The notes beneath the pieces are model-generated. The model did no database searches and was not told the DNA's origin. It saw only the letters and a list, made by a program, of their open reading frames with translations. Both the position numbers and the translations under genes were made by a program. Below, piece after piece: positions 7,727 to 15,593 of a stretch of DNA of 57,457 bases. The DNA comes from Actinomycetota bacterium (GTDB lineage: Bacteria > Actinomycetota > Geothermincolia > Geothermincolales > RBG-13-55-18), in contig JAQVFR010000020.1 of NCBI GenBank assembly GCA_028697145.1, forward strand, positions 1 to 57,457. Direction: 5' to 3'. Within the stretch, counting starts at the first letter, position 1; each line of letters starts with the position of its first letter.

Positions 7727-8641
7727 CTATCCCGTTGGGCGTGGCGGAGTGCGCATGGGCGCTTCGGCCGCCCCGTGGCCCTCCACTTTCCTGCCCGGCC
7801 TCAGCCCCTCCGCCGGCAGCCTGAACCCGGAGGATATCGCCCCGTATTGGCAGGCCGGCCTGCAAGCCAGGCAGCGGATGCAGTCGGGTGAATTGGGATC
7901 CTCGGAGATGTCGATGTCCACGGGGCACACCTCGCGGCACTTTCCGCACCCGGTGCACTTCTCATCGTCCACGGCCATGCGGTAGAGGCTGACCCGGTTC
8001 ATGAGTCCCCACATCGCGCCCAGGGGGCAGACCGCCCGGCAGAAAGGGCGTTTGGATATCATCATCCACAGCAGAAACGAGGCAAGGATGGCCATCTTCA
8101 GCCAGAAGAACCAGCCCTCGGGCGGAAGAGGCATCTCGGGAGGCACGGCCTTGAGGAAGAGGCCGCCCTCCAGGGCGCCCGCCGGGCACAAGCGCGAGAA
8201 CCAGCTCTGGGCGGTTATGAAGGGGACGAGGGCAGCCACTACGATGAGGAAGAAATACCTGCCCAGGTTGATGCGCCGGGGCAGGCGCAGCTTGGGCAGG
8301 GGAATCCTGTACAGCAGCTCCTGCAGGAAGCCGAAGGGGCAGATCCAGCCGCAGGGGATCCTTCCCGCGATGGCGCCCACCAGTCCTACGGAGGCCAGGA
8401 CGTAGAGGAGCGAGCCGAGGGCCAGCTTGAACTCCCTCACCTTGGGGGAGAGAAGGGTGAAGGCGTGCTGCAGGCTGCCGATGGGGCACGAGAAAGCGGC
8501 AAGGGGACAGGCATAGCAGTTGAAGCCCGGAGCGCATACGTACTTGGCCCCGCCCTGGTAGATGACCCGCGTGCCGAAGTACTGGAAATACGGGTTGAGG
8601 GCGAGGAAGCCGGCGACCTGGGCTATCCTGCGGGCGCGCAC
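7727..8641 (-). CDS. NapH/MauN-type membrane 4Fe-4S protein
   Basis: A 304-residue polytopic protein with about five membrane segments and four cysteine clusters: CYACPLAAFSCPIG, CGWICPFGFLQE, CRAVCPLGAMWG near the membrane, and a C-terminal 2x[4Fe-4S] ferredoxin region CTGCGKCREVCP plus CIRCLACRPACQYG. This is the Fer4_5/NapH architecture that moves electrons across or along the membrane, typically to extracytoplasmic partners. The GTG start at 8641 lies three bases after the UAG of the small selenoprotein gene, has no obvious own Shine-Dalgarno site, and falls in that gene's SECIS stem. Translation is therefore probably coupled to it. The thioredoxin-like selenoprotein gene converges from the other side. 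Confidence 0.85.
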   Translation of the reverse strand: MRARRIAQVAGFLALNPYFQYFGTRVIYQGGAKYVCAPGFNCYACPLAAFSCPIGSLQHAFTLLSPKVREFKLALGSLLYVLASVGLVGAIAGRIPCGWICPFGFLQELLYRIPLPKLRLPRRINLGRYFFLIVVAALVPFITAQSWFSRLCPAGALEGGLFLKAVPPEMPLPPEGWFFWLKMAILASFLLWMMISKRPFCRAVCPLGAMWGLMNRVSLYRMAVDDEKCTGCGKCREVCPVDIDISEDPNSPDCIRCLACRPACQYGAISSGFRLPAEGLRPGRKVEGHGAAEAPMRTPPRPTG

Positions 8642-8661
8642 GGGCTAGACCAGCCCCATGC
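8638..8661 (-). promoter_or_regulatory. SECIS-like hairpin of the CD1871A-like selenoprotein
   Basis: On the minus strand GCAT-G-GGGCT pairs with AGCCC-GTGC around the loop GGTCT (8651-8647), giving nine pairs with one bulged G and one wobble. The loop starts 18 nt after the TGA. GGUCU matches the loop of the E. coli fdhF SECIS as I remember it. The structure contains the UAG stop of this gene and the GTG start of the downstream 4Fe-4S gene. Confidence 0.75.
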
Positions 8662-8803
8662 ATTCGAGTCATATGATGATGGCATGGGCATAGACGGTGC
8701 GCGGCCCCTCGAAGACGGCGGAGATCGCGGCCAGCGCGACAAGGCCCGCGATGAGCAGCCAGGCGGGCCTTATCCTCTTTCCCAGTATAGATATGCTCCT
8801 CAT
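8645..8803 (-). CDS. CD1871A-like one-helix membrane protein with selenocysteine (UxxC), TGA at 8671-8669
   Basis: From ATG 8803 the frame gives 52 residues when TGA 8671-8669 is read as selenocysteine 45 and TAG 8647-8645 as stop. The product has a basic start, one membrane helix (residues about 14-31, WLLIAGLVALAAISAVF) and the tail VYAHAIII-U-LECMGLV. CD1871A-family CXXC proteins of Clostridia are about 45-50 residues, have one helix and end in a motif like KAINICLECIGIG, so TGA replaces the first Cys of CxxC. They are likewise found beside a 4Fe-4S binding protein. GGAGG lies 12 bases before the ATG, slightly far. The TGA is followed by a strong hairpin with the loop GGTCT. The gene would be missed by standard callers. 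Confidence 0.8.
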
Positions 8804-8988
8804 CCTTCGCTCATACCTCCTTTACACATTTTCTATGCGCGTGGCCTCAGCCCTTCACGGGCGGGCCTTTTATTTGCCTCCCGTCCTTTTGGACCCTCGC
8901 CCTGTGCGAGCTACGGCGGAAAACAGATCGCCACGTCTCTCAGCTCCCCGCAGCGGGTTGCGGGCTTGTCCCTGACATGGAGAACGGA

Positions 8989-9023
8989 GGGCTGACCCCC
9001 GGACGCCCGGGTGAGGTCAGCCC
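8989..9023. repeat. GGGCTGACC inverted repeat in a 356-bp intergenic region
   Basis: GGGCTGACC (8989-8997) and GGTCAGCCC (9015-9023) are perfect reverse complements, with a further CCCGG/CCGGG pairing inside, forming a long hairpin. The same GGTCAGCCC core recurs in the element at 10884-11093. The rest of 8804-9159 holds no gene I can support; it must contain the divergent promoters for the selenoprotein/4Fe-4S pair and for the amidase gene. Confidence 0.6.
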
Positions 9024-9159
9024 CCATCATTCGACCACATTAGACAGTTTAATCCGGTACCGGAGCGGGAAAGAGTAATCATAACGCACTAAACGGAGGA
9101 TACAGCAGGATTCAGGATGCGTGGGCACCGCCACGCCGGACCAGGCCGGGTGCGCCGTC

Positions 9160-10002
9160 ATGGAGGAGAGAACGGCATACAGAGAGGACTCAAGTGCGTC
9201 ATGGCTGAAGGCGCTCATCGTCATCCTCTACATCATGGTCTTCATCGTGCTCTTCACCGGCGCCTTCGACCGTCCGCGCACGGAAGACGGCGAGGAGAGC
9301 GTCTCCGGAAGGGAGGAGAGCGCGGATATGTCGCATACGGCTCTTGCCCTCGAGGCGGCGGAGACGGGACCCGCCGGCGGCGGGAATCCCGCCGCAGCGG
9401 GGCGGAAGGCGGAGATAAACGAACTCCTTCCCGGCGACATCCTGCTGGGCAGGTGCAGGATGAGCCTGGTGCCCTCGCTCAATCCCCACAACGGCTGGAC
9501 CCACGTGGCGCTGTACGCGGGCGGCGGGAAGCTGGTCGTGGCGGGCAACCCCGGCTCGGGGGTGGTGGAGCGCAGCATCGCGTCGTGGGCATATCCCGAG
9601 ATGACCTGGGTGGTCCACTTGAGGGTGTCCAGCGCTGACGACCCGACCAGGGAGAAGGCGGTAAGGTTCGCGAAGGGGAAGAAGGGGCGGCCCTACGACC
9701 TCAACTGGCTCGCGAAGCAGGAAGACGGGGACAGCTGGTACTGCAGCGAGCTGGTATGGGCGGCGTACCTCCATGCCAGTGGCGGCAGAATAGACCTGTC
9801 GCGTAGCCCCGGTTGGTTCGGCGTGTCCCCGGACGATATCTTCATGCACGAGGAAACGGAGGTCATAGGCGGACATTTCGAGGCCAAGCCCGACACCACG
9901 TATTCCCTCCTCCTCAAGGCCCTCGCCATATGCTTTCTCGCGGGGGGCGGAGGCGTATTGGCGCCGCACCCCATCTTCAGCCGCGCCCGGCGACGGCGCT
10001 GA
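9160..10002 (+). CDS. Membrane-anchored YiiX-type permuted papain-like amidase
   Basis: A 280-residue protein with a single N-terminal membrane helix (LKALIVILYIMVFIVLFTGAF), a low-complexity linker and a permuted NlpC/P60-like domain (PF05708 type). The first part has LLPGDILLGRC and WTHVALYAGGGKLVV (catalytic His). The second has DSWYCSELVWAAYLH (catalytic Cys), matching the circular permutation of the family. A hydrophobic stretch near the C-terminus (LLLKALAICFLAGGGGVLA) may be a second membrane segment. Members are proposed amidases or thioesterases acting on lipids or cell-wall material. The start is uncertain: ATG 9160 has no strong ribosome binding site, and an in-frame GTG at 9121 would add 13 residues. 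Confidence 0.75.
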   Translation: MEERTAYREDSSASWLKALIVILYIMVFIVLFTGAFDRPRTEDGEESVSGREESADMSHTALALEAAETGPAGGGNPAAAGRKAEINELLPGDILLGRCRMSLVPSLNPHNGWTHVALYAGGGKLVVAGNPGSGVVERSIASWAYPEMTWVVHLRVSSADDPTREKAVRFAKGKKGRPYDLNWLAKQEDGDSWYCSELVWAAYLHASGGRIDLSRSPGWFGVSPDDIFMHEETEVIGGHFEAKPDTTYSLLLKALAICFLAGGGGVLAPHPIFSRARRRR

Positions 10003-10091
10003 ACCCTCCCTCACGCCCTGGAGGGATTAAAGGTTACTATAGGATCATCCGGTTTTCAGGCGGCGCGGAGGAGAGCGAGGAGGTCGAGGGC

Positions 10092-10868
10092 ATGCAGGTG
10101 GAAGTGGAAAAGAGCGGCAAGGTCTACACGGTTATCATCAATCGTCCCGAGGTGAAGAACGCCATCGACTACGAGACATCCCGGCAGCTGGCCGAGGCCT
10201 TCCGCGCCTTCGAGTCCGACGGTTCCGCTTGCGCCGCCGTCCTGTGGGGGGCGCACGGCACCTTCTGCGCCGGCGCGGACCTCAAGGCGCTGGCCGCCGA
10301 CCCGCTGCAGGAAGCCGGGCGCCTCAACGAGGACATGGCGGCGGAAGGTCCCCTGGGGCCGACCCGCATGCTCCTCTCCAAGCCGGTGATCGCGGCCATA
10401 TCCGGATACTGCGTGGCGGGGGGGGTGGAGCTGGCCATTTGGTGCGACCTCAGGGTGGCGGAGGAGGACGCCGTGCTGGGGATCTTCGAGCGCCGCTTCG
10501 GGGTGCCGCTCATCGACGGCGGCACGCAGCGCCTGCCCCGCCTCATCGGCATGAGCCGCGCCCTGGACATGATCCTCACCGGCCGCCCGGTGGGCGCGCG
10601 GGAGGCGTTGGAGATGGGGCTGGTCAACCGCGTGGTGGAGAAAGGTCTGGCACGAGAGGCGGCCGAGGAGCTGGCCGCGCAGCTCGGAGAGTTCCCGCAG
10701 ACGTGCACGCGCAATGACCGCGAGGCGCTCTACCGCGGCATCGGCCGCAACTTCGAAGAAGGGCTGGAGCTGGAGTACAAGCTGGGCATCAAGACGCTGG
10801 AGAGCGGGGAATCGGTCTCCGGCGCCGGGCGTTTCACCTCGGGCGAAGGCAAACACGGTACCTTCTAG
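10092..10868 (+). CDS. Enoyl-CoA hydratase/isomerase (crotonase) family protein
   Basis: A 258-residue crotonase with TVIINRPEVKNAIDYE at the N-terminus, the oxyanion-hole segment FCAGADLKALA, GYCVAGGVELAIWCDLRV and the substrate-loop region GVPLIDGGTQRLPRLIG. By eye, the first catalytic Glu of enoyl-CoA hydratase is kept (FERRFG), while the second reads Asp (ALDMILTG). It is therefore closer to an active hydratase than the crotonase at 2104-2904. ATG 10092 is preceded by GGAGG about nine bases upstream. It is monocistronic as far as visible, and an inverted-repeat element starts 16 bases after its stop. Confidence 0.85.
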   Translation: MQVEVEKSGKVYTVIINRPEVKNAIDYETSRQLAEAFRAFESDGSACAAVLWGAHGTFCAGADLKALAADPLQEAGRLNEDMAAEGPLGPTRMLLSKPVIAAISGYCVAGGVELAIWCDLRVAEEDAVLGIFERRFGVPLIDGGTQRLPRLIGMSRALDMILTGRPVGAREALEMGLVNRVVEKGLAREAAEELAAQLGEFPQTCTRNDREALYRGIGRNFEEGLELEYKLGIKTLESGESVSGAGRFTSGEGKHGTF

Positions 10869-10883
10869 CGGGGTCTGGCGGAC

Positions 10884-11093
10884 GGGGTCAGCCCTTAACA
10901 TTCATCATTTATAGCGGTGCTGACGTCCCGGGACTGCGCGGACCACGATGCCATCACGATATATGGGTGGAAAGGGCTTCCGTCCAGATCCAGATGGCGT
11001 GGCATATCGGGCAAAGCTCTTCAAGTAGCGCGTATCCGGCAGCGTGTATTTGCATACGCGTATAAAAAGTGACGAATGTTAAGGGCTGACCCC
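10884..11093. repeat. 210-bp inverted-repeat (MITE/REP-like) element
   Basis: The 20-base arm GGGGTCAGCCCTTAACATTC at 10884-10903 recurs as its perfect reverse complement at 11074-11093, and the similarity continues imperfectly inward (ATCATTTATA against TATAAAAAGTGAC). The 170-bp interior is AT-richer than the surroundings, has small palindromes and no gene. Size and terminal inverted repeats suggest a miniature inverted-repeat or REP-type element. The right arm supplies the last codons and TAA stop of the SHMT-like gene. Confidence 0.75.
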
Positions 11094-12245
11094 ATTGAAG
11101 GCGGCGGCGAGGTCGCGAACGGTCTTTTCGATCCCGGCGCGGGGCTCACCGCGGTAAACGGCGGCCACGCATGCCGCTACGGCCCTCATCTCGTCCGCAC
11201 CCATACCGCGGTGGGTGATTTCGGCTGTCCCCAGCCTTCCCCAGGCGTCGATGAATATCCCTACGCTTTCCAGGTCGCGGCACAGCTTCTTTCTTTCCTC
11301 TGCGCCGAGGTCCAGCAGGACCTGATGCGAAGAAGTGTAACCGCGCTCGCGGAAGCGCACCGGAATCCCGGACTCGTCCAGGGCGCGGGCGAGGGTGCGG
11401 GAGTTCTCGACCACGCGGGCCCCGTAGCCGGGATCGTCCAGCATCTCCTCCAGGGTCACCCCCAGGGCGGCGATGCGGTTGAGGTGGGGGTTGTCCACCA
11501 GGCCGATGCCGGATTCCAGGTCCAGTTCCAGCATCTTGCGCATGGCATCGGCCATCCGTGGGGAGTCGGTGAGGACCAGGCCGCCCTGCGGCCCGTAAAA
11601 GGTCTTGTGGGTGCTGCCGATGAGCATGTCCGCCCCCTCGCGCAGGGGGTCCTGGAACTCGCCGCAGGCGATGAGGCCGAGCACGTGGGAGCCGTCGTAG
11701 ACAAGCAGGCAGTGGTGGCCGGCCTCTTCCAGGCCCCGGCGTATCTCCCGCACGGGATGGGGGAAGGGGATGAAGGAGGCGCCGAGGAAGGCGAGCCCCA
11801 CCTTCTCCTCCACCAGCAGCTCGACCGTACGTGCCGCGTCGATGGCCATGCTGCCCTCGTCGGCGGGTATGGCAATCCTGCGGCGGTGGAACTTCTCTAT
11901 TCCGAAGGGGTATCCACCGGAGGTGAAGGGGAGCATGGCCACGGCGTCACCCGGGGAGGTGAAGGCGGAAACCGCCGCCAGCACGCAGAGGTTTCCCGAT
12001 ACGGACGAGACAAGCGCGTTCTCCGCACGAAATAGCTTCCGCGCCAGGCCCTCGACGGCCGTGACCATCTCGCGGGCGTAAGACGAGCCGCCGTAACCCG
12101 CGTCCTGGTACCTTCCCGCCAGGTCGCTTGCCAGGGCCGATCGGACCCGTGGCGAGAGGCAGTTCTCCGAGACGACGAGGTTCAACCCGCCCTCGCGCAA
12201 TCGCGCGTGTTGCGCGATGAGGTTCTCTATCCCGGAATCGGTCAA
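11079..12245 (-). CDS. Serine hydroxymethyltransferase-like PLP enzyme
   Basis: A 388-residue fold-type I PLP enzyme. It has the SHMT-like N-terminal segment LNLVVSENCLSPRVRSAL and YQDAGYGGSSYAREM, the PLP-contact segment VYDGSHVLGLI and the Schiff-base lysine in IGSTHKTFYGPQGG. It is shorter than typical SHMT (about 415-430) and lacks some folate-site features I would expect. Candidates are a divergent SHMT or a related aldolase or amino-acid-modifying enzyme. The start is TTG 12245, seven bases after GGAGG. Its last residues (NGVSP) and stop lie in the right arm of the inverted-repeat element, so the original C-terminus may have been altered. Confidence 0.75.
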   Translation of the reverse strand: MTDSGIENLIAQHARLREGGLNLVVSENCLSPRVRSALASDLAGRYQDAGYGGSSYAREMVTAVEGLARKLFRAENALVSSVSGNLCVLAAVSAFTSPGDAVAMLPFTSGGYPFGIEKFHRRRIAIPADEGSMAIDAARTVELLVEEKVGLAFLGASFIPFPHPVREIRRGLEEAGHHCLLVYDGSHVLGLIACGEFQDPLREGADMLIGSTHKTFYGPQGGLVLTDSPRMADAMRKMLELDLESGIGLVDNPHLNRIAALGVTLEEMLDDPGYGARVVENSRTLARALDESGIPVRFRERGYTSSHQVLLDLGAEERKKLCRDLESVGIFIDAWGRLGTAEITHRGMGADEMRAVAACVAAVYRGEPRAGIEKTVRDLAAAFNGVSP

Positions 12246-12312
12246 ACTGTCACCTCCCGCCTCTGATGATACTACTCAATGGAAGCGAGAGGGACATGCG
12301 ATCGGCGGTCGT

Positions 12313-12723
12313 TCAAGACCTGGTTCCACCGCAATCGTGACAGCATCCCTTATGAACGTTGATCGTGCCTCCACAGTCGGTGCACGTCCACCTTTCTTCT
12401 TCTAACCTGATGAACGCACGGATGCCACGGGCTTTTATGTTTTCGAGGTTGTCGAGCATGCTCATACGGTATTTGGTGCGGTACCTCTTGTCCAGGCGCT
12501 TCAACCTGTCGCATGGCACCCTCTCGCATTCGAAGCAGTATCTCGCCTTGCTTCCTCGAAACGTGATGCAGTTCTTGATAATGCAGTCTCTGCAGGAAAC
12601 CGGTTTACCGGCATCGGGTCCCCTGCAGCCGGGACACCTGTTGCGTTCTCTCAGGAAAGCGTAACAGATGCGGCAGTTCATCCCACAGGGAGCGACGAGT
12701 GAGACTTTGTCCGTAAACCTCAT
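12313..12723 (-). CDS. DUF3795-type cysteine-rich protein
   Basis: A 136-residue cytosolic protein. The N-terminal half has the DUF3795 pattern CGMNCRICYAFL, RCPGCRG, CRDCIIKNC and RYCFECERVPCDRLKRLDKRYRTKY. The C-terminal part adds a zinc-ribbon-like pair, WTCTDCGGTINVHKGCCHDCGG. The cysteines probably bind zinc or an Fe-S cluster; the function of the family is unknown. No strong ribosome binding site precedes the ATG at 12723. The gene lies downstream of the rubrerythrin gene but is separated from it by a strong terminator. Confidence 0.8.
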   Translation of the reverse strand: MRFTDKVSLVAPCGMNCRICYAFLRERNRCPGCRGPDAGKPVSCRDCIIKNCITFRGSKARYCFECERVPCDRLKRLDKRYRTKYRMSMLDNLENIKARGIRAFIRLEEERWTCTDCGGTINVHKGCCHDCGGTRS

Positions 12724-12762
12724 GACGACTCATTATACAAACGGGATCTGGTCTTGGATGTG

Positions 12763-12792
12763 GAAAGGGCCCGGACCGGCCCGGGCCCTTTC
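12763..12792 (-). terminator. Terminator hairpin after rubrerythrin
   Basis: A perfect 12-bp stem, GAAAGGGCCCGG against CCGGGCCCTTTC, encloses a six-base loop 15 bases after the rubrerythrin stop codon. No long T-run follows, but position and stem strength support an intrinsic-type terminator. Confidence 0.75.
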
Positions 12793-12806
12793 AGGAATGC
12801 CTGCGA

Positions 12807-13298
12807 TCAGTCGATCTTCTTGAACATCTTCTTGGGGGCGCCGCAGATGGGGCACTTCTCCGGGGCTTCCCCCTCCACGGTGTTGCCGCACACCTGGCAC
12901 ACGTAGATATCGGTCTCCTCGTTGCTCCCCAGGTTGTCCAAGGCCTTCCCGTAGAGCCCGGCGTGGATCTCCTCCACCGCGTTGGCGTTGGCGAAGGACA
13001 TCGCGGCGGCGTCGTTGCCCTCGGCCTTGGCGCGCTCGATCATCCCCGGGTACATCGACTTGAACTCCTCGGTCTCCCCGCCGATGGCTTCCTTGAGGTT
13101 ATCCTCGGTGCTGCCGATGCCCCCCATCACGCGCAGGTGGGCGTGGGCATGCACCGTCTCGGCGTCGGCCGCGGCGCGGAAGAGCTTCGCCACCTGGGCG
13201 TAGCCCTCATCGTCGGCCTTCTTCGCGAAGGCCAGGTACTTGCGGTTGGCCTGCGATTCGCCGGCGAACGCCTCCTTGAGATCGTCCATGGTGCTCAT
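12807..13298 (-). CDS. Rubrerythrin
   Basis: A 163-residue non-haem diiron protein with a C-terminal rubredoxin domain. The ferritin-like part has ESQANRKYLAFAKKADDEG, ADAETVHAHAHL, GETEEFKSMYPGMIERA and NAVEEIHAGLY, which hold the carboxylate and His ligands. The rubredoxin domain has YVCQVCGNTVEG and EKCPICGAPKKMF. It reduces hydrogen peroxide with electrons from rubredoxin or NADH oxidoreductases and protects anaerobes from oxidative stress. ATG 13298 follows AGGAGG by five bases. The gene appears monocistronic and ends at a strong hairpin. Confidence 0.93.
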   Translation of the reverse strand: MSTMDDLKEAFAGESQANRKYLAFAKKADDEGYAQVAKLFRAAADAETVHAHAHLRVMGGIGSTEDNLKEAIGGETEEFKSMYPGMIERAKAEGNDAAAMSFANANAVEEIHAGLYGKALDNLGSNEETDIYVCQVCGNTVEGEAPEKCPICGAPKKMFKKID

Positions 13299-13460
13299 TT
13301 CAACCTCCTGAGTAACTGCATACGACTTACCAATACATTCTTCCCGGATCGCCAGAATATAATGCAGGCAAAGCAAGGATAGCGACCATGATGTATATCA
13401 CGGGCGGCGCCGCCGAAACGCCGCTTATCCCATCGCGGGAACCGCCACGCCGCCCCTCGC

Positions 13461-13495
13461 AATGCGGTTTTTGCGTGGTAAGGAAAAACCGCATT
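13461..13495. terminator. Hairpin between rubrerythrin and the redox operon
   Basis: AATGCGGTTTTT (13461-13472) pairs with AAAAACCGCATT (13484-13495) around an 11-base loop. The A/T tract inside the stem makes it terminator-like in either direction; it lies downstream of the ferredoxin that ends the minus-strand redox block. The remainder of the 331-bp gap 13299-13629 contains no supported gene and should hold the rubrerythrin promoter. Confidence 0.5.
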
Positions 13496-13629
13496 CGCGA
13501 TGAAACCGGCGTAGGGGCGTGCGCAGAAGGATAAACGCTCGTCTACGCTGTTACCAGCCCCGAGGACTATGGGGTCGGTCGGAGCGGAGCGTATAGAGCG
13601 GACCCAAGGCTCGGGCCAGAAACGCGCTC

Positions 13630-13914
13630 TTAGCCGTACTCTATTACTACGCCGGTGCCGCCGGCGGGGTAGGAGAAGTCTATGGCCCCGGGCTCGCACA
13701 CCTCCCAGCAGGCGGCGCACTCCACGCACAGCTCCTGGTACCTGACGGCGAGCTTGGCCTTGCCCTGCTTCACAGCCCAGAGGTTGAAGGAACAGACGAA
13801 AGAGCACAGGCCGCAGCCGTTGCACTTCTCGCGGTCGTAGGAGATGAAATCCCCCATCTTGTCCGTGTCCACGCGTTTTACCAGCTCGAAGAAATCGAGT
13901 TCTATCTCACTCAT
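13630..13914 (-). CDS. FixX-like/2[4Fe-4S] ferredoxin, last gene of the Etf redox block
   Basis: A 94-residue ferredoxin-like protein with CNGCGLCSFVCSFNLW and CVECAACWEVCEPGAIDF, ending in an IDFSYPAGGTGVVIEYG tail like that of FixX/EtfX proteins. It starts one base after the stop of the FixC-like gene, behind GGGAGG. FixX-type ferredoxins accept electrons from, or form part of, FixC/Etf-quinone-oxidoreductase-like complexes. That is the most likely role here. Confidence 0.85.
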   Translation of the reverse strand: MSEIELDFFELVKRVDTDKMGDFISYDREKCNGCGLCSFVCSFNLWAVKQGKAKLAVRYQELCVECAACWEVCEPGAIDFSYPAGGTGVVIEYG

Positions 13915-13915
13915 C

Positions 13916-15400
13916 TCAACGACCTCCCGCTCCGTACGCTTCCCTGGGCAATGGCGCGTCCTGCTTCGCAGCCGGGTCGAGGAAAGGCGCCAACCCCTTG
14001 GACAGCCGGGCTACTACCTTGAAGAAGTTCTCGTCCGAGAGGCGGCGCAGCCCCGGGACCCTCGGCTTGACCGTCGCCAGGATACGCTTGACGTTTTTGG
14101 GCCAGATGCCCCTGCCCAGGGGTGCGATGTAGGTCTTGCCGAACTCGCCGAACTCCGGCGCCAGGTCCATGAGGTGTTCGAGGTGCTGGTTGAAGCAGTC
14201 CATGTGGGCGTCACCCCAGTCGAAGACGATGGAGAAGGGATGGAGCATGGAGAACTCCAGCAGCAGCTGTATCTGCCGCGCCATGAGCTTGGGGTCGAAG
14301 ATGGAGGAGTTCCAGAGGTTAACGAACTCCTCGCCGAACTCGTGCTCCTTACCCAGGTTGGATGCCCTCCAGCGCCGCTCGTATTCGGCCAGGGCCTTCT
14401 CGGAGGTGTCCCCCCTGGAGATGGCCCAGGCGGCGGTGTTAGCGGCTTCCCGGCCGGAGACGACGGCGTGCCAGATGCCCTCCGCCTCCAGGGGGCAGGG
14501 GAAACCGGCGGCGTCTCCGGCCAGCATCATCCCGGCCATGTAGGTCTTGGGCGGTTTCTTCAGCCACGGCAGCAGGTGGGCCTGGTACTCGCGGGGCTTG
14601 GCCTCTATGGCCCGGCACATGGCCTGGAAACCCGGTATGCTGACGACCTTCTTCATCATGTCCAGGGGCTTCTCGTCCCAGTCGTCGCGCAGCCACTGCC
14701 CCGCCCCGATGTGGAAGCCGTCCCGAAAGTTCACCTGGTAGGTGCCGTACAGGGGACCGAACCAGCACCACTCGGCGTTGCCGATGATGTCGTCCATCTT
14801 CTGCTCGTTGCAGCCGAAGTCAAGCTGCGGCACCAGGGTGCAGCCGCCGCCCCAGCGGTTGCGCATCCCCGCCTTGCGGGCCATGGTGGACATGGCCCCG
14901 TCCGCGGCGATGACCACCTCCGCCCCGATGGGCTCCCCCTTCTCCGTCTTCACCCCGGTGACCTTGCCGCCCTCCATGAGCACGTCGCTGATGAGGGTGG
15001 AGGTCCTCAACTCGGCCCCGGCCGCCACCGCCTTGCCGGCCAGGAAGGGATCGAGGTCCCGGCGGTAGATGCTGATGCCGTCCATGCCGTGCGGCCAGCG
15101 GTTGGCGCATAGGTCCGAGCCGGTGGTGCCGCAGCGATAGCGCAGGCGATCGTGCTCGTCGATGAGGTTTATCACCACCATCTCTATCTTGCGCACCGAC
15201 GGCAGCTCCTGCAGCTCGCTCATGAGTTCGGGAAAGTCCCGCCACCATCTCTGCCCCAGGCCGCACCCGGAGGAGTTCTTCTCCCCGGATTTTCGCCCCC
15301 GTTCGAAGAAGACGGTCTTCAGACCCGCCTCCGCCGCCGTCTTGGCCGCGTAAGAGCCTCCCGGGCCTCCGCCGACGACCACCACGTCCCATTTCTCCAT
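13916..15400 (-). CDS. FixC-like (Etf-quinone oxidoreductase/geranylgeranyl reductase family) flavoprotein
   Basis: A 494-residue FAD protein with the N-terminal dinucleotide motif VVVGGGPGGSYAAKTAAEAGL, the ERG segment, a central VVIAADGAMSTMARKAG motif and the second FAD motif MMLAGDAAGFPCPLEAEGIWHAV. These are typical of the FixC/geranylgeranyl-reductase superfamily. FixC with FixX moves electrons from EtfAB to quinone or ferredoxin. Here the gene sits just before a FixX-like ferredoxin and downstream of etfA and etfB in the same orientation, matching the Fix/EtfABCX gene set. The start is ATG 15400; GTG 15403 directly before it is less likely. A 190-bp gap without a recognised gene separates it from the preceding flavoprotein gene. 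Confidence 0.85.
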   Translation of the reverse strand: MEKWDVVVVGGGPGGSYAAKTAAEAGLKTVFFERGRKSGEKNSSGCGLGQRWWRDFPELMSELQELPSVRKIEMVVINLIDEHDRLRYRCGTTGSDLCANRWPHGMDGISIYRRDLDPFLAGKAVAAGAELRTSTLISDVLMEGGKVTGVKTEKGEPIGAEVVIAADGAMSTMARKAGMRNRWGGGCTLVPQLDFGCNEQKMDDIIGNAEWCWFGPLYGTYQVNFRDGFHIGAGQWLRDDWDEKPLDMMKKVVSIPGFQAMCRAIEAKPREYQAHLLPWLKKPPKTYMAGMMLAGDAAGFPCPLEAEGIWHAVVSGREAANTAAWAISRGDTSEKALAEYERRWRASNLGKEHEFGEEFVNLWNSSIFDPKLMARQIQLLLEFSMLHPFSIVFDWGDAHMDCFNQHLEHLMDLAPEFGEFGKTYIAPLGRGIWPKNVKRILATVKPRVPGLRRLSDENFFKVVARLSKGLAPFLDPAAKQDAPLPREAYGAGGR

Positions 15401-15593
15401 CACCCATCTACCCCCTTCGGTAGCGTTATCGGGGCTGCGAGCACTGGTGCGGAATGGAATGCGAGAGTTCCTGTTTCGAGGCGCCTTTTACTGGAACACG
15501 AAAACCGTCCGGAAAAATCCACCCCCTCTGCCATGAAATGAGAATCCCCGGAACGGAGCAGCGGCGAAGCCCTCCGTTCCGCATATCCGGCAT

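Noticed and set aside
9813-10091. In-frame upstream extension of the crotonase at 10092
   Set aside because: It overlaps the amidase gene and its translation is not crotonase-like; ATG 10092 has a ribosome binding site and a normal N-terminus.
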